This document shows, in pieces, positions 63,966 to 64,000 of a stretch of DNA of 64,000 bases. This stretch comes from Piscicola geometra (lineage: Eukaryota; Annelida; Clitellata; Hirudinida; Piscicolidae). The position numbers were made by a program, and so were the translations under genes. The stretch spans positions 9,561,100-9,625,099 of the forward strand of contig OX030957.1 of NCBI GenBank assembly GCA_943735955.1, read 5' to 3'. Under the pieces are notes generated by a model. The model was not told where the DNA came from. It did no database searches and saw only the letters and a list, made by a program, of their open reading frames with translations. How positions within the stretch are numbered: the first letter of the stretch is position 1; each line of letters opens with the position of its first letter.

Positions 63966-64000
63966 GATAATAATCCAGCCAGCTGAGATAATTCCTATGA

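Overview
This is a eukaryotic, intron-rich, AT-rich window from an invertebrate animal. Most of it is intron or intergenic DNA full of microsatellites, minisatellites and transposon remains. I resolved five protein-coding genes into exons. In each one the GT/AG splice sites, the phases and the total length agree, giving one uninterrupted frame from ATG to stop. The gene set (metazoan endonuclease IV, an Orb2/CPEB2-4 type CPEB, a multi-Tudor protein, NOP14, TTI1), tRNA-derived SINEs and TTAGGG-like interstitial motifs fit a lophotrochozoan, possibly an annelid. That placement is an inference, not proven.

Layout. 1-1219: possible 5' end of an unknown minus-strand gene. 1220-4581 (-): endonuclease IV (APN1/Nfo type), 8 exons, with a hAT-type element in an intron. 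4582-12846: intergenic, with a SINE, a hAT element nested inside another hAT element, and two possible orphan exons. 12847-22966 (+): CPEB, 8 exons, with a 1.26-kb 18-bp minisatellite in intron 3. 22967-27090: CPEB 3'UTR, a LINE fragment split by a hAT insertion, and a cluster of perfect palindromes. 27091-43699 (+): NOP14, 21 exons spread over 16.6 kb, swollen by repeat arrays that include about 400 copies of a 13-bp unit (5.2 kb) with higher-order structure. 44524-48475 (-): three-Tudor-domain protein, 4 exons, with an in-frame Asn/Gly/Ser minisatellite. 48476-48701: 226-bp head-to-head intergenic region. 48702-61108 (+): TTI1 (TELO2-interacting protein 1), 18 exons. 61109-64000: relic repeats and the start of a likely small secreted Cys-containing protein at 62314.

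Functions. The genes are mostly housekeeping: base-excision repair, translational control of mRNA, 40S ribosome assembly, and maturation of PIKK kinases such as TOR, ATM and ATR. The Tudor protein probably acts in germ granules or the piRNA pathway. They do not form one pathway. The most distinctive content is the repeat biology: at least five hAT-like insertions with recognisable 8-bp target-site duplications, and splice sites embedded in (CA)n/(GT)n tracts. I found no convincing new biological system, and the strongest leads are listed as findings.
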